DNA of 64,000 bases from Chitinophaga pollutisoli (lineage in GTDB: Bacteria > Bacteroidota > Bacteroidia > Chitinophagales > Chitinophagaceae): positions 4,308,001 through 4,372,000 of the forward strand of contig NZ_CP149822.1 in assembly GCF_038396755.1 (NCBI RefSeq), in the 5' to 3' direction. The translations under genes were made by a program, and so were the position numbers. This document shows positions 35,267-47,200 of this stretch, one piece after another; the first letter of the stretch is position 1, and every line of letters begins with the position of its first letter. The notes beneath the pieces are model-generated. The model searched no databases. It was not told the origin of the DNA and was given only the letters and a program-made list of their open reading frames with translations.

Positions 35267-35689
35267 TTATTTTTTAGAAACAGCCGGTTTGATAGGCGCC
35301 GCTACAGGCTCAACGCCCTGTGCCGCCGGAGTAATCGTTGGAGTTGTGCTTGCCGCGGCGTTTGCTTTCGCTTGTTGCGCCGCCGCAGCGGCAGACATTT
35401 CCGAAGGCAGTTGCTCTCCCGATGCGCGCTGTTGGATATTCGCCTGGCGGGCGGCCATGGGAGCCGCCCCGCCCAGCGGTCGTGCGGGGAACAGGTAATC
35501 CATGATCGATGCCGGTGTGCTCAATTTAACAGGAGCAGCCTGTACCCGTAAGGGAGGTTTTGATGCAGCCTGGCTGGCTGCTGTGATTAGCTTATCGAGC
35601 TTGGCCTGTGGGTTATCCGCTTGTTGCGCCAGGGCAGTGCCGGAGGCAAATAGCAACAGCGTTGTGGTCATTGACAGTAACTTATGCAT
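35267..35689 (-). CDS. Small Ala/Pro-rich secreted protein, cassette A
   Basis: 140 residues with a signal peptide (MHKLLSMTTTLLLFASGTALA). The mature part is Ala/Gln/Pro/Lys-rich, with MDYLFPARPLGGAAP in the middle and a PxxAQGxEP motif near the end (AAQGVEPVAAPI). The cassette B and C counterparts share the [14 protein letters not shown] line and the same end. No known domain. It ends 4 bases before the collagen gene. Confidence 0.72.
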   Translation of the reverse strand: MHKLLSMTTTLLLFASGTALAQQADNPQAKLDKLITAASQAASKPPLRVQAAPVKLSTPASIMDYLFPARPLGGAAPMAARQANIQQRASGEQLPSEMSAAAAAQQAKANAAASTTPTITPAAQGVEPVAAPIKPAVSKK

Positions 35690-35726
35690 GTGACTTTATT
35701 AAATGATGTTACGATAAAGTTTAAAA

Positions 35727-36883
35727 TCAGTTATCCCTGAATGGGGTGTACATGAGCGTGAAGTGCAGGCTCTGCCTCTGACGGATACTTGGCACCGTGG
35801 GCAGCAGCCATGCAAAATCCAGTTGGAAGCCTTGCACACGTACACCGAAGCCCGACGAAAATTGCTGCCGGCGCCCTTTTTCCGGATGCTCGTAGAAATA
35901 GCCGGTCCGCACAAAAAATGCATCCCGGTATGCATACTCGATCCCGCCGGAGAAGGCGCATTCGCGCATCTCCTCAGCAAAACCGCCCGGTGCGTCGCTG
36001 AACGAAGTGAAGATGGATTCTACGACGCTTCTGTCGGGATCTTTACCTTTCTCGATCTCGTTGGTCGGCAACCCGTCCGCATCCAGCTTGTAAACGGGGG
36101 AGTAGGCACGAGCAGTTTGTGGATTTCCGCCGCTAGCGTGAACTTATGGTCTTCCGTATGCACGAACGTGTAGCCGCCGCCGATACGGAGCCCCATGGGT
36201 AGGAACGATCTCCCGTCAGATGCATCCGTGTAAGAAAGTTTTGAGCCGATATTTGTCAGGCTGAGGCCCCAGGCAAAACGGTTATTGCCGTCGATATGAT
36301 CTTTATATCCCTGCGAGTAAAATCCGATATCCCCAGCCACGGCGGATGCGGGCTTCTGCAACTGACCGTTGTAATGACCATTGCCCAATTCGCTGCGGAT
36401 ATATCGTGCAGTAATGGAAAGGGCGTACCTGCTCCCGAGTTTGCGCGCATAGGCAAGGTCGATGGCGTATTCCCGGGGCTTGTATTGCTGCAGGAGATTG
36501 CCGTTATCATCGCGGAAGGTGACGTCGCCGTAATTGAAGTAACGGATAGCGGCGCCGAGACTTTCCTGTCCGTTCCAGGTTTTGAATCCAGACAGATACG
36601 TCATGTTCGTCTTTTTGTCAGACAGATCGTACATCCAGGGCGAGTACGATACGCTGGCGCCGTATTCGCCGGCGAAGGGAAGTTTGGCCGCGTTGCCGGA
36701 AAGCGCATTGGCATCTGGCTCGAGGCCGGTGATGGCGCCGCCCAATGCGTTGCTCCGGGCATCGGGGTTTACGAGGAGGAATGCGGCTCCGGTGTTGACA
36801 GGGCGGAGCGCGGTGGTTTGTGCCACCGACGGGGTTGCCGCCAGCATTCCCGCGATAACGGGAATCAGTTTATATAATTGCAT
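35727..36883 (-). pseudogene. PorV-like outer-membrane protein A, one-base frameshift
   Basis: Signal peptide, then AFLLVNPDARSNALGGAITGLEPDANALSGNAAKLPFA and the strand series of a PorV-type beta-barrel (SVSYSPWMYDLSDKKTNMTY, LGAAIRYFNYGDVTFRD). PorV shuttles T9SS cargo from the translocon to the attachment complex. The frame breaks at a run of five C (about 36095 on the minus strand). A sixth restores VPTPPVYKLDADGLPTNEIE and runs on to TLMYTPFRDN at 35727, 385 residues in all, matching intact copy C. Likely intact in the cell. Confidence 0.82.
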
Positions 36884-36898
36884 GGTTTCCGGTTTGGA

Positions 36899-37405
36899 CT
36901 ATTGAACGATGAGTTTTTCGGTGAAGACGAAAGCATTGACTTTCACCATCACGGTATAAATTCCTGCCGCGAGTTTATCGACCGAAGTGGGGATCACGAC
37001 TTTACCCGGGGCGAAGCTCCGGTTGTCCTGGAGGATTACCTGCCCGGAGGTGTTGAGGATCATGAAGGAAACGAAAGCGTGCGTCAGGAGGTTGAATTGA
37101 ATTTTGAATGTAGTGAGTGCGGGATTGGGAAAGAGGGAAAAATCCAGTACGGGATTGCGGCCGGGTAGCAAGGGAGGCAGTACTTCCGGCTGCTGAAATC
37201 CTTGCGTCAGCAACCTGGAACCTGCTGAAAAAGTAGTGATCGAAGGCTCGCCGATGGTATAATCGAAATGGATGCCGCCAACTATTCCGCTGCCTCCGGA
37301 AGTGGCTATTACTTGTCTTGCCATCACCCACTGCCCCCTGGAAGGGAGATTTGCAGCGGCTATGATCATAATGGTAAAAAGGATGCCGGGTAAATGTGTC
37401 TTCAT
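36899..37405 (-). CDS. Small T9SS cargo protein A (type A sorting domain)
   Basis: 168 residues. Signal peptide, then a compact module ATSGGSGIVGGIHFDYTIGE and LLTQGFQQPE seen in many Bacteroidota secreted proteins. The C-terminal 75 residues are a type A sorting domain: VLDFSLFPNPALTTFKIQF, LNTSGQVILQDN and GIYTVMVKVNAFVFTEKLIVQ. The T9SS exports it and removes or anchors the CTD. It is the first gene of cassette A, 15 bases before porV-A. Confidence 0.85.
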   Translation of the reverse strand: MKTHLPGILFTIMIIAAANLPSRGQWVMARQVIATSGGSGIVGGIHFDYTIGEPSITTFSAGSRLLTQGFQQPEVLPPLLPGRNPVLDFSLFPNPALTTFKIQFNLLTHAFVSFMILNTSGQVILQDNRSFAPGKVVIPTSVDKLAAGIYTVMVKVNAFVFTEKLIVQ

Positions 37406-37706
37406 CGTTTGGAATATGGTGATCGGTTAATTTATTGCTAAAGCAATAGCATCCCCGAAGGCTTACGGCGGCCATCGGGCAAATTGTTGATATACTGTCT
37501 TATCAGCGGAGATAGTTCAGCATGTTTCCGGATATGTGCTTCAAGTAAAGTATGGTAAAAAAGGGCAGCGGTAACTGCGGCGGTAAATCAAAACGATAGT
37601 TAAAATCAGTGGTGCAAAGGTTGGTGCAACGGGGTGCAAGGTATAAAAAATGTCAACAAAATCCGAGCAAATTGAGAATTGAATGCGGTAAAAAACAATA
37701 TAAAAA
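37406..37706. other. Intergenic stretch, cassette A upstream region
   Basis: About 300 bases without a supported gene. The minus strand has CAACCTTTGC near 37620, one mismatch from the -7 consensus, about 200 bases before cassette A; a promoter here is possible but unproven. Confidence 0.35.
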
Positions 37707-37736
37707 GAAAAGGCCGCTTCCATGAAGCGGCCTTTT
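37707..37736 (-). terminator. Terminator of cassette B
   Basis: AAAAGGCCGCTTC-CAT-GAAGCGGCCTTTT, a perfect stem of 13 bp, T-rich on the minus strand, 26 bases after the collagen B stop. Confidence 0.85.
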
Positions 37737-37761
37737 CAATACGTATGTGCGTTATCGTTAT

Positions 37762-40700
37762 TTATTTCACATTCACCAGCACCTTGATGACGCCGGTTCC
37801 GCCGCTCAGTTGCTGCAATGCTTTACCGAGTACTTGTCCGGTTTTGACTTTATCGGGATCGGCTTTCATGGCGTATCCGGGTTTGCTTGAAGTAACGAGG
37901 AGATCGCCGCGGGCGATCGGTCCGCCTTCGTCGCAAACTTTGGTGGGGATAACGCCGACTACGCCCATGGGAACGTGTCCCAGCTCCTCATCCGTAGCCT
38001 GGCCTTCGGTTAATAATACGCCCGGTTTTGTGGCGTATACGCCTGCTACCAATGTGGAATAAGGCTTGGCGGATTTTTCCACCATCCGGTCTGTATTCGT
38101 TGAAATCACGAGGACGTCTCCAGGTTCATAAGCATCGGATGTTCCTTCTACGGCGAATGATTCCGCGAGGTCAGCGCCGCTAACTGCGGTTCCGCCATTG
38201 AAGAAGCCGCGGCCGGCTTTGTTGATACGCGCTACGTTGGCGCCCACGTTTCTGTATATCGCAATATTCCCGGAAGCGCCACGATGATCAACCAATAAGG
38301 CGGTACCGGTACCATCATTACGGATATCTACGGTAGATTCTCCATTCGCGGTATTGAAATTGCTGAAACGTCCGGCGCGCCCTGTCCCGAAGTTCGGTGT
38401 CCAACCATAGATCGCCGAGCCGGTGCCATCGGCGTTCGCTTCAATGGCATTGCCGTTATTGGAATTCGCTACGATGCCTTCACCGGTGCCATTTGTCAGC
38501 GCGATCAAAGCCGGGCGCGGGTTGGTGGCGTTGGATATATAGAAAAGGCCCGCCGTACCCCCGGTTCCATCGGCACGGCCATAAACGCCTGCCGTCCCGA
38601 AGTTGGCGAAGATGGAATTCACAACGCCTACTACACCGGCGGATGTACCTTGTGTATTGTCGACAGTAAATTCACCTGCGTTACCGTTGCCCACGGTTTT
38701 AGCGGTGACTACCGGGTTGTCGTTATCTTCATTAAAGTGCTCGAACCGGGCGGCCCGGCCGGTAGCGAATGTTGGCACCCATCCATACATAGCTGTACCT
38801 GCACCGTCTATGTTCGACTCAACGCCATTACCATCTTTCCCCGCGTTTGCCGTGATGGCATTGCCGTTGCCATCGGTGAGGGCAATTAAAGATGCCCCAT
38901 TCCCGGAAGGGTTGGATGCATAGAAAAGCCCTGCGCGGCCACCGGTGCCCGACGAAACGCCGAAAACGCCCGCCGCTCCGAAGTTGCCGAAGATGGTATT
39001 AACTTCAGCTCTCACGGCAGCGCCTACACTGTTATTGTTATCCAGCAGAAATGAAGAAGCGTTGCCAAGGGTATTGTCGGGGATGTTCCCTTTGCCATTG
39101 GAAACTACTTCAAATGCATTGGCATCGGTATTGTCTGCATTGAAGTTCTCGAATCTGCCTGCGCGGCCTGTACTGCCATTCAACCCTACCTGTCCTAACA
39201 CCCCTACACCCGTTCCCGCAGTGTTCGTTGCGATAAATCCGCGTACACCATAGCCGCCGCCATCATTACGGCCTACCACGGCCCCGGCGATATTGCTTGT
39301 CGTACGGCCAACCACGGCCTCGCCGCCACCATTATTGTCACCAACTATGCCAGCACTGGTTTGGGATGAGGTAATGCCTTGCACGCCAAACCCCCCAACC
39401 GTAGAAGCCCTCACACCCGCGCCGTTACCTGTCGTTGATACGTTGACAACCGTTCCGTTACCCACGGAGTTCACCACCAACGCGTTATTATTATTGGCAT
39501 TGTTGTAGATATTGATAGAAGCAGGTATGCCATTGTTGCTCGTAGCCTGCAGACCTGTCCCGGTATTGCTATTTGCATAAACCCCGGTTCCACTGGCACT
39601 GGCATTGCCATATATGCCTAATCCATTCGGCGTAGTACCGTACACACCCCATCCGGAACCATTCTGAGATCCCCAAACGCCAACACCCAGGCCGCCGGTA
39701 CCATTGTTGATACCGCGCACCCCGGCAGAAAATCCGCCCGGAGCGGTGCTGTTAACAACGCCGCGAACCGCAGCTATGCTGCTGGTCGTCGTATTATTGA
39801 TGCCTTCCAATGAAGTACCATCCCCGTTATTGGTAATGGAAAACAGCGTGGCCGGATTGTTCTCCGAAGCGGAATAGGGAAGCGCAAGCGCGCCGCCGCC
39901 GCCATTGTCAGCCGCAGGCGCCCATTCCGTTCCGGAATATTTCAATACCTGGCCCGCCAGGGGAGCAGTTACCGCAACTGGTATCGTCTGAATCCGGGCT
40001 ACGTTGGGATTAGGATAAGCGCCACCCAGGTCGCCGCCTGCGGCGCCGTTCGGCGGCAGGCTTGTAGGGATCAGACCCGGCGCCAGTTTAGGAAGGGTGA
40101 TCGCCCCATCCGCAACCTGTAAAGTATTCACTGCGTCGTTCGCAATCGCGGGGTTGGGATAAGTGCCGCTCAGCGATCCGCCGGCTGCTACTCCATTGAT
40201 GTCTCCCTGAGGCCCAGCAGGTCCAACCGGCCCCGCAGGCCCAATCGGTCCAATCGGTCCGGCAGGTCCCATTGCGCCAACCGGCCCCGCGGGTCCTACT
40301 GGCCCCTGTGGCCCCGCAACTCCGGCAGGCCCCGCAGGACCATCTGCCCCTGTAGCACCCTGAGGCCCCACCGGCCCAATCGGCCCAACAGGCCCCGCAG
40401 GACCATCCGCCCCAGTAGCACCCTGAGGCCCCACCGGCCCAATCGGCCCAACGGGCCCCGCAGGACCATCCGCCCCAGTAGCACCCTGAGGCCCCACCGG
40501 TCCAATCGGCCCCGCAGGACCATCCGCCCCTGTAGCACCCTGAGGCCCCACCGGCCCAATCGGCCCAACAGGCCCCGCAACTCCGGCAGGTCCAACAGGA
40601 CCCACCGCGCCGGCGGGCCCCACAGGCCCCTGGGGACCCGCAGCACCTACGGGCCCGGCAGGACCAACAGGCCCCGCAGGACCATCCGCCCCTGTAGCAC

Positions 40701-41484
40701 CCTGAGGCCCCACCGGCCCAATCGGCCCAACAGGCCCCGCAACTCCGGCAGGTCCAACAGGACCCACCGCGCCGGCGGGCCCCACAGGCCCCTGGGGACC
40801 CGCAGCACCTACGGGCCCGGCAGGACCAACAGGCCCCACGGGACCAGTCGCGCCATCAGCACCCGCAGGTCCAACCGGGCCCACAGGACCCGCTGCACCC
40901 GCCGGCCCAACAGGCCCGGTAGCGCCATCAGCTCCGGCAGGTCCCACAGGCCCCACAGGCCCCGCTGCACCCACCGGACCCGCCGGACCCGCAGGGCCCG
41001 TTGCGCCCGCAGGACCAACCGGTCCGATAGCGCCTACAGGTCCGGCCGGACCAGCAGGGCCCGCAGGACCGGCGGGGCCGGGATTCCCGTTGGCGGCGAA
41101 TTGCGCGAACGGTACAGACATCAGCTGGTTGGTGCCCAGCGTCTGAAAACCGCCGCCCGTATTCACTTCCACTTGCAGGAACTGGTTGGCGTTGCCCCAG
41201 GGCACACCCGCGAAGGTGCCGGTCACCGGCGTGCCGCGCCCGATCTGTAAAGTGAACAGGCCAATAGCGTTGGTAGCTGTATTATGCGTTTCCTGGTACT
41301 GCACAGCACCGTTCGGCCCGCCGCCCCGGATGGAGAAACGGACGCTCACGGCCTGGTTGGCCAGCACGGAGCCGTTGGTGTTGCGGGCTACCGCCTGGTA
41401 ATTGATACCCGACAAGCCGTTTTGGGCATAGCTTCCCAGCGCGATTGTCAGGCAGAAACATAAAATGTATAGCGATTTCTTCAT
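37762..41484 (-). CDS. Collagen-like surface protein B (Pro/Ala Gly-X-Y)
   Basis: 1240 residues, the largest of the three. Signal peptide and N-terminal fibre module (to about 130) nearly as in C. About 131-428 are Gly-X-Y with GPAG, GPVG and [10 protein letters not shown] units, neutral and Pro-rich, unlike the charged A protein. Then two [24 protein letters not shown] motifs, Gly/Asn-rich repeats ([20 protein letters not shown] and others) with several long imperfect copies, and the conserved end ([12 protein letters not shown] to IKVLVNVK). Last gene of cassette B. Confidence 0.87.
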   Translation of the reverse strand: MKKSLYILCFCLTIALGSYAQNGLSGINYQAVARNTNGSVLANQAVSVRFSIRGGGPNGAVQYQETHNTATNAIGLFTLQIGRGTPVTGTFAGVPWGNANQFLQVEVNTGGGFQTLGTNQLMSVPFAQFAANGNPGPAGPAGPAGPAGPVGAIGPVGPAGATGPAGPAGPVGAAGPVGPVGPAGADGATGPVGPAGAAGPVGPVGPAGADGATGPVGPVGPAGPVGAAGPQGPVGPAGAVGPVGPAGVAGPVGPIGPVGPQGATGADGPAGPVGPAGPVGAAGPQGPVGPAGAVGPVGPAGVAGPVGPIGPVGPQGATGADGPAGPIGPVGPQGATGADGPAGPVGPIGPVGPQGATGADGPAGPVGPIGPVGPQGATGADGPAGPAGVAGPQGPVGPAGPVGAMGPAGPIGPIGPAGPVGPAGPQGDINGVAAGGSLSGTYPNPAIANDAVNTLQVADGAITLPKLAPGLIPTSLPPNGAAGGDLGGAYPNPNVARIQTIPVAVTAPLAGQVLKYSGTEWAPAADNGGGGALALPYSASENNPATLFSITNNGDGTSLEGINNTTTSSIAAVRGVVNSTAPGGFSAGVRGINNGTGGLGVGVWGSQNGSGWGVYGTTPNGLGIYGNASASGTGVYANSNTGTGLQATSNNGIPASINIYNNANNNNALVVNSVGNGTVVNVSTTGNGAGVRASTVGGFGVQGITSSQTSAGIVGDNNGGGEAVVGRTTSNIAGAVVGRNDGGGYGVRGFIATNTAGTGVGVLGQVGLNGSTGRAGRFENFNADNTDANAFEVVSNGKGNIPDNTLGNASSFLLDNNNSVGAAVRAEVNTIFGNFGAAGVFGVSSGTGGRAGLFYASNPSGNGASLIALTDGNGNAITANAGKDGNGVESNIDGAGTAMYGWVPTFATGRAARFEHFNEDNDNPVVTAKTVGNGNAGEFTVDNTQGTSAGVVGVVNSIFANFGTAGVYGRADGTGGTAGLFYISNATNPRPALIALTNGTGEGIVANSNNGNAIEANADGTGSAIYGWTPNFGTGRAGRFSNFNTANGESTVDIRNDGTGTALLVDHRGASGNIAIYRNVGANVARINKAGRGFFNGGTAVSGADLAESFAVEGTSDAYEPGDVLVISTNTDRMVEKSAKPYSTLVAGVYATKPGVLLTEGQATDEELGHVPMGVVGVIPTKVCDEGGPIARGDLLVTSSKPGYAMKADPDKVKTGQVLGKALQQLSGGTGVIKVLVNVK
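40517..40837 (-). repeat. 162-bp tandem repeat in the collagen B coding region
   Basis: A 162-bp unit (54 residues, 18 triplets) is repeated in tandem, and shorter 63-bp copies precede it (from about 40402). In-frame Gly-X-Y duplication allows length change by slippage or recombination. Confidence 0.7.
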
Positions 41485-41489
41485 TGTAC

Positions 41490-41954
41490 TCAGTTTTTAG
41501 GGGTTGTAGCTTTGGGCTTCTCGAAATGCAGCGAAGGTTCTTTGCCCTGGGCTGCCGGATCAATGGTTTTAGCGGCTGCCTTGGCAGATTCGCCGGCTTT
41601 GTCTTTTTGTGCGGCATCCGCATCGGAAGCGCTGCTCGGGAGTTGCCCGGCAGGAGCTGCCTTTGCCGTGGCCTTTCTCGCACCTGCAATACTCCGGGGT
41701 ACGCCGCCGCCGTTGGAACCGGGGAAGATGTGTTGCTTCACAGCCTGCGGCGATGCAAGGGTGGCTTCTTTGGGCTTGGTGCTTACTTTCAGCGAGGATC
41801 TGGCGGAAGTAGCGGCAGCGCCAGCTTTGGGCGCGAAGACAAAGTCTTTCAGGCTGCCTTTCCCTTCGACTTTCGGTTGATGCGTTTGCTGCGCGTTGAC
41901 TGCGGTGAATGCCGTCAGCAGCAGGATTTGGATGGTCAGGAAAAACTTGAACAT
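41490..41954 (-). CDS. Small Ala/Pro/Lys-rich secreted protein, cassette B
   Basis: 154 residues: signal peptide ([21 protein letters not shown]), then basic and Ala-rich segments, [20 protein letters not shown], and [14 protein letters not shown] near the end. Orthologous in position and pattern to the cassette A and C genes. No domain recognised; perhaps an export or assembly helper for the fibre. It ends 5 bases before collagen B. Confidence 0.75.
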   Translation of the reverse strand: MFKFFLTIQILLLTAFTAVNAQQTHQPKVEGKGSLKDFVFAPKAGAAATSARSSLKVSTKPKEATLASPQAVKQHIFPGSNGGGVPRSIAGARKATAKAAPAGQLPSSASDADAAQKDKAGESAKAAAKTIDPAAQGKEPSLHFEKPKATTPKN

Positions 41955-41983
41955 GTATTCTGGCTTTATTCGGTGATAGGAAA

Positions 41984-43644
41984 GGTTTTATTATCTGTTA
42001 TCCCTGAAGGGTGTATACATGAGTGTGAAGTTCATGCTCTTCCGCTGCCGGATGCTGCCGCCGGTGGGGATGAGGTAGGCGAAGTCGAGCTGGAAGCCCT
42101 GCACCCTTACACCGAATCCGGTGGAGAACTGCTGGCGGTTTCCTTTGGCGGGATCTTCATAGAAGTATCCCGTCCGCACAAAGAAGTTGCTCTGGTAAGC
42201 GTACTCGATGCCGCCTGCGAAAGAAAACTCGCTGATCTCCTCCCTGAATCCCCCGGCGCATCGCCGAACGAAGTGAAGATGGATTCGACGACACTGCGGT
42301 CGGGATCCTTGCCTTTCTCGATCTCGTTGGTAGGCATGCCATCTTGGTCGAGTTTGTAGGTGGGCGGGGTGGGGACGAGGAGTTTGTTGACGTCCGCAGC
42401 GATGGTGAACTTATGGTCTTCCGTTCTCACGAAGGTGTAGCCACCGCCGATGCGGATGTTCATGGGCAGGAAGGTTTTGGTGTCGCTGGCGTCGGTATAG
42501 GACAGCTTGGTACCGATATTGGTAAAGCTGATGCCCCATGCATACCGGTTGTTGCCGTCGATATGGTCGGCATATCCCTGGGAGTAGAGGCTGATATCCC
42601 CTGCCACTGCGGAGGCCGGCTTTTGCAGCTGCCCGTTGTAGGTGCCGTTGCCAAGCTCGCTGCGGATATACCTGCCCGTTACGGCGAGGGCGAAAAGGTT
42701 ACCGAGCTTTCTGCCATAGGCGAGGTCCACGGAGTATTCCCTGGGTTTGTACTGCTGGAGAACGGTTCCGTTATCATCCCTGAAGGTGACGTCACCGTAA
42801 TTGAAATAACGGACGGCTGCGCCCAGACTCTGCTGTCCGCCCCATGTTTTGAAACCAGAGATATAGGCCATGTGGGTCTTTTTATCGAGGAGGTCCCACA
42901 TCCAGGGGGAGTAGGACACGCTTGCGCCCCATTCTCCCGCGAAGGGGAGCTTTGCGGCATTGGCGTAGATGGCGTTTGCATCGGGCTCCAGCCCGGTGAC
43001 GGCCCCGCCGGTGGCGCTGCTCCTGGCGTCGGGGTTGACCATCAGGAAGGGGGCGCCTACGTTGAGCGGCTGCTTAGCTGACTTCTGTGCCATCAACGGG
43101 CGTACCGCCAGCAATCCCGCCAGAAGGAGGATGGTATTCAAATGCTTCATGGTATACCGTATTAGGCTATTGAACAATAAGTTTTTCGGTGAAGGTGAAC
43201 TGGTTGACCTTCAGGATAACCGTGTAAATCCCCGCCGCGAGCTTGTCGACGGACGTGGGAATGACGACCTTTCCAGGCGCATAATCCCTTACATCCTGGT
43301 AAATGACCTGTCCTGCGGTGTTCATGAGCAGGAAGGAGACATTGGCGTTGGTGAGGAGGCTGAACTGGATCTTGAAGGTGGTCAGTGCCGGGTTTGGAAA
43401 CAGGGAGAAGTCGAGCACGGGCATGCCGCCGGGTATAAGCGGCGGCAGGATCTCTGGCTGCTGGAATCCCTGTGTAAGGAGGATGGGCCCTGCGGACAGA
43501 GGGGAGATGGCGGCTTCTCCGATGGTATAGTCGAAATGGATACCGCCAACGATGCCTGATCCGCCGGAAGTGGAAGTCACGTGCCTGACCAGCACGAGTT
43601 GCGACCGGGCAGGCAGCCACGAGATGGCCAGGAACATGGCCAAT
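41984..43644 (-). repeat. Near-identical 1.66-kb block, copy B
   Basis: Covers porV-B and cargo B. It aligns to 47913-49573 at an offset of about 5930 bases with only scattered differences noticed, far closer than the flanking collagen genes. A recent duplication or gene conversion. Confidence 0.85.
41991..43150 (-). pseudogene. PorV-like outer-membrane protein B, one-base frameshift
   Basis: 386 residues when restored. Nearly identical to intact copy C (47920-49080), but a run CCCCC at 42250-42254 replaces CCCCCC in C, shifting the frame after FTSFGDAPG. Signal peptide MKHLNTILLLAGLLAVRPLMA, then FLMVNPDARSSATGGAVTGLEPDANAIYANAAKLPFA and the barrel strands. The start MKHLN at 43150 is preferred; a longer frame from 43177 overlaps the cargo gene end. 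Confidence 0.82.
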
Positions 43645-43673
43645 AAAAGGTGTTGGGTAGAAATTGTCTTCAT
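43167..43673 (-). CDS. Small T9SS cargo protein B (type A sorting domain)
   Basis: 168 residues, intact. Signal peptide, then TSTSGGSGIVGGIHFDYTIGE and LLTQGFQQPE, and a C-terminal sorting domain with VLDFSLFPNPALTTFKIQF, KVVIPTSVDKLAAGIYTVIL and FTEKLIVQ. First gene of cassette B; porV-B starts 16 bases later. The copy in C is nearly identical but frameshifted. Confidence 0.86.
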   Translation of the reverse strand: MKTISTQHLLLAMFLAISWLPARSQLVLVRHVTSTSGGSGIVGGIHFDYTIGEAAISPLSAGPILLTQGFQQPEILPPLIPGGMPVLDFSLFPNPALTTFKIQFSLLTNANVSFLLMNTAGQVIYQDVRDYAPGKVVIPTSVDKLAAGIYTVILKVNQFTFTEKLIVQ

Positions 43674-44107
43674 AGATCAATTCTCAAAGGGGTGAAAAAT
43701 CAGTAAATGCGCCGCATCACGCTGCAGTCTCGATTCTCGGAAAAGACGACAGGGCTGGTATACGGAATATGTTTCTGCTTGGTTCGGTTGAAATGGCTTA
43801 CGACGTACGGGGTACCCCGACAGTTACTTTCAAATAGGTTAGCGGACGACAGGACATGGAACGCTGTTACGCGTTTTTCTTTGGTTGTTGATATAAACGT
43901 ATACCGGTTTCCGGTAGAACCGTTTTCGATAGGCAGGAATTGAATAGGAGCAGCTTTGCTGCGGTCGGGTCCTTTTCAATAATGATGGTTAAATATGGAG
44001 GTGGGAGATCCTGGGGTAATGCATCACAGGTAGATGTACTATTCTCAGATCGATTGCAAAGTAAGTAATTAAGCATGAGAAAAATTGGATCAATCATAAA
44101 AAAATGG
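43674..44107. other. Intergenic stretch between cassettes B and C
   Basis: About 430 bases with no supported gene and a moderate AT content. A minus-strand TTACTTTGC near 44055 is close to the -7 consensus and could drive cassette B. Confidence 0.35.
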
Positions 44108-44134
44108 AAAAAGGCCGCCCCGGAAGAGGCAGCC
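44108..44134 (-). terminator. Terminator of cassette C
   Basis: On the minus strand GGCTGCC-TCTTCCGG-GGCGGCC with one wobble pair, then TTTTT. The collagen C stop lies 77 bases upstream. Confidence 0.65.
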
Positions 44135-44210
44135 ATACACAAAACCATACATATACCCTTGCTCTCGTCAAAGAATGTATGTCAATGCGGTTATCGTTTG
44201 AAGTCCAACC

Positions 44211-47200
44211 TTATTTCACATTCACCAGCACCTTAATCACTGCTGCACCGGAAGGTAGTTCCTGTAAAGCTTTTCCGAGGATCTGGCCATGTTGCACTTT
44301 TTTCGGATCGGCTTTCATGGCATAACCCTTCCTGCTGGAAGTAACGAGCAGGTCGCCCCGGCGGACGGGTCCGCCTTCATCGCAAACTTTGGTGGGGATA
44401 ACGCCCACAACACCCATTGGCACGAGGTCGTTGATATCGTCCACACCTTCGCGTTCCGTCAGCAATACGCCGGGTTTGGTGGCATACACCCCCGCAACCA
44501 GCGAGGAGTAAGCTTCGGCGGACTTTTCCATTTTGCGGTCGCTGCTGGTGGAGATCACTAATACATCTCCGGGCTCATATTCATGGATCGTTCCTTCCAC
44601 ATCGAATGCTTCCGCAATGTCCGCACCACTATTTTGCGTGCCGCCATTAAAGAATCCGCGACCGGCGGAATTGATGCGGGCCACGTTTACCGAACCGGGA
44701 TTACCTGATCTGAAAACAGCAATAGACCCATTGCTATGTTGTTCCACCGTCAATACCGGATTTGTATTGGCAGTATTGTAATTCACGAACCTGGCTGCGC
44801 GGCCGCCACCGAAGTTGGGAATCCATGCATAGATTGCGGAACCCGTACCATCGGCAGTTGCTTCCACGCCGTCACCGGTGTTGGAGGCGTTTGCCGTTAT
44901 CCCGTTACCGTTACCATCGGCGATGGCGATCAGGGCAGGGCCATTACCGGCCGGGTTGCTGGCATGGAACAATCCTGCATAGCCACCGGTCCCGGAAGAT
45001 ATCCCGTAAATACCAGCCGTCCCGAAGTTGGCGAACTGCGAGTTTACTTCTCCACGTACCGCGGCTTTCGTACCCGTCACACGGTCTACCATGAAATTAC
45101 CGGCGATACCATTCCCGACTGTTGTTACGGTGATAGCGTCACTGGTATTGTTTTCATTGAAAATGTTGAATCGTCCCGCGCGGCCAGTTGCAAAGGTGGG
45201 AACCCATGCGTACAGAGCATTGCCAGCCCCGTCGATATTCGCTTCGATGGCGTTGCCGTCTTTGCTGGCATTCGCCGTTATGGCGTTACCGTTACCATCC
45301 TGGATGGCTACCACGGCGGGGCCGTTGCCGGAGACATTGCTGGAATGAAACAAACCGGCGAAGCCGCCCGTTCCGGAAGAAATCCCGAAGATGCCCGCAG
45401 CTCCGAAGTTGCCGAAGATCGTTTTTACTTCGCCTCTCACTGCAGCGGCTACGCTGTTGTTATTATCAACCAGGAAGGACGCGGCGTTACCCTGCGTATT
45501 ATCCGGGATATTGCCGTTACCGTTGGTGTGCACTTCCAGCGTGTTGCCGGTGGTATTGGTCTGGTTGAAGTTTTCGAATCTGCCCGCGCGGCCGGTACTG
45601 TTGTTCAGACCCACCTGCCCGAGCACGCCTACAGCAGTTCCTGAGGTATTGGTAGCGATGAATCCCCGCACACCATATCCGCCGCCATCATTACGGCCCA
45701 CCACCGCTCCGGCGATGTCGCTGGTGGTACGACCCACCACGGCTTCGCCGCCACCGTTGTTATCACCCACCACACCGGCGCTCGTTTGCGCGCTGGTAAT
45801 GCCATGTACACCAAACCCCGCCACGGTCGAAGCTCTAACGCCCGCGCCGTTCCCGGTCGTCGTCACGTTTACAACTGTGCCATTCCCTACGGAGTTAACC
45901 ACCAAAGCGTTATTATTATTGGCGTTGTTGAAAATACTGATAGAAGCTGGTATACCGTTGTTGCTCGTAGCCTGCAGGCCTGTTCCGGTATTGCTGTTGG
46001 CATAAACGCCATATCCATTGGCGGATGCGTTCCCATACACGCCCAATCCATTGGGTGTGTTGCCGTAAACGCCCCAGCCGGATCCGTTTTGCGATCCGTA
46101 TACTCCTACGCCTAAACCGCCGGTACCATTATTAATACCACGCACCCCTGCGGAAAAACCTCCGGGAGATGCAGAGGAAACAATCCCTCGGATGCTCGTG
46201 ATATTACTGGTGGTCGTGTTGTTCACACCTTCTATCGATGTGCCGTCGCCGTTATTGGTAATGGAAAACAGCGTGGCCGGATCGTTTTCCACCGTTGCAT
46301 AGGGAAGCGTAAGCCCCCCGCCACCGGCGTTATCGGCAGACGGCGCCCATTCTGTACCGGAGAATTTCAAAACCTGTCCCGCCGCCGGAGCCGTCACTGA
46401 CACCGGGATCGTTTGCAACCTCGCCACGGCGGGGTTTGGATAGGTGCCGCTCAGATCACCGCCCGCAGCGCCGTTCGGAGGCAAACTGGCGGGGATCACA
46501 CCCGGCGCCAACTTGGGTAACGTAATGGAACCATCCGCTACCTGTGCCGTATTCACTGCATTATTGGCGATCGTTGGATTAGGATAAGTACCGCTCAGCG
46601 ATCCGCCGGCTGCCACCCCATTGATATCTCCGGCAGGTCCCGCAGGCCCGGCAGGCCCGATCGGACCAATCGGCCCGGCAGGTCCAATGGGCCCCACAGG
46701 CCCCGTAGCGCCATCCGCACCGGCAGGTCCGGCAGGCCCAACTGGTCCCGCTGGTCCCGCTGGTCCGGCAGGCCCTACAGCACCCGCAGGCCCTACAGGT
46801 CCTACAGGTCCGGCAACGCCGGCAGGTCCGGCAGGCCCAACTGGCCCTGTTGCACCGTCTGCACCCGCGGGCCCTACTGGCCCCACAGGTCCGGCAACGC
46901 CGGCTGGTCCCGCTGGTCCGGCAGGCCCTGTTGCACCCGCAGGCCCCACAGGTCCGATCGCACCCACAGGCCCGGCTGGACCGGCAGGGCCCTGCGGCCC
47001 GGCGGGTCCGGGATTCCCGTTAGCGGCGAACTGCGCAAACGGTACAGACATCAGCTGTGTGGTGCCCAGTGCCTGAAAACCGCCGCCCGTATTCACTTCC
47101 ACTTGCAGGAACTGGTTGGCGTTGCCCCAGGGCACACCGGCGAAAGTGCCCGTAACGGGTGTTCCGCGCCCCAGCTGCAAAGTGAATAACCCAATGGCGT

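Noticed and set aside
32369..36877. Many open frames on the plus strand across the collagen cassettes
   Set aside because: They mirror Gly/Pro-rich coding on the minus strand (high third-position GC) and lack starts or domains that make sense.
34000..41090. CRISPR-like repeat arrays in the collagen regions
   Set aside because: The repeats are in-frame Gly-X-Y codons without unique spacers.
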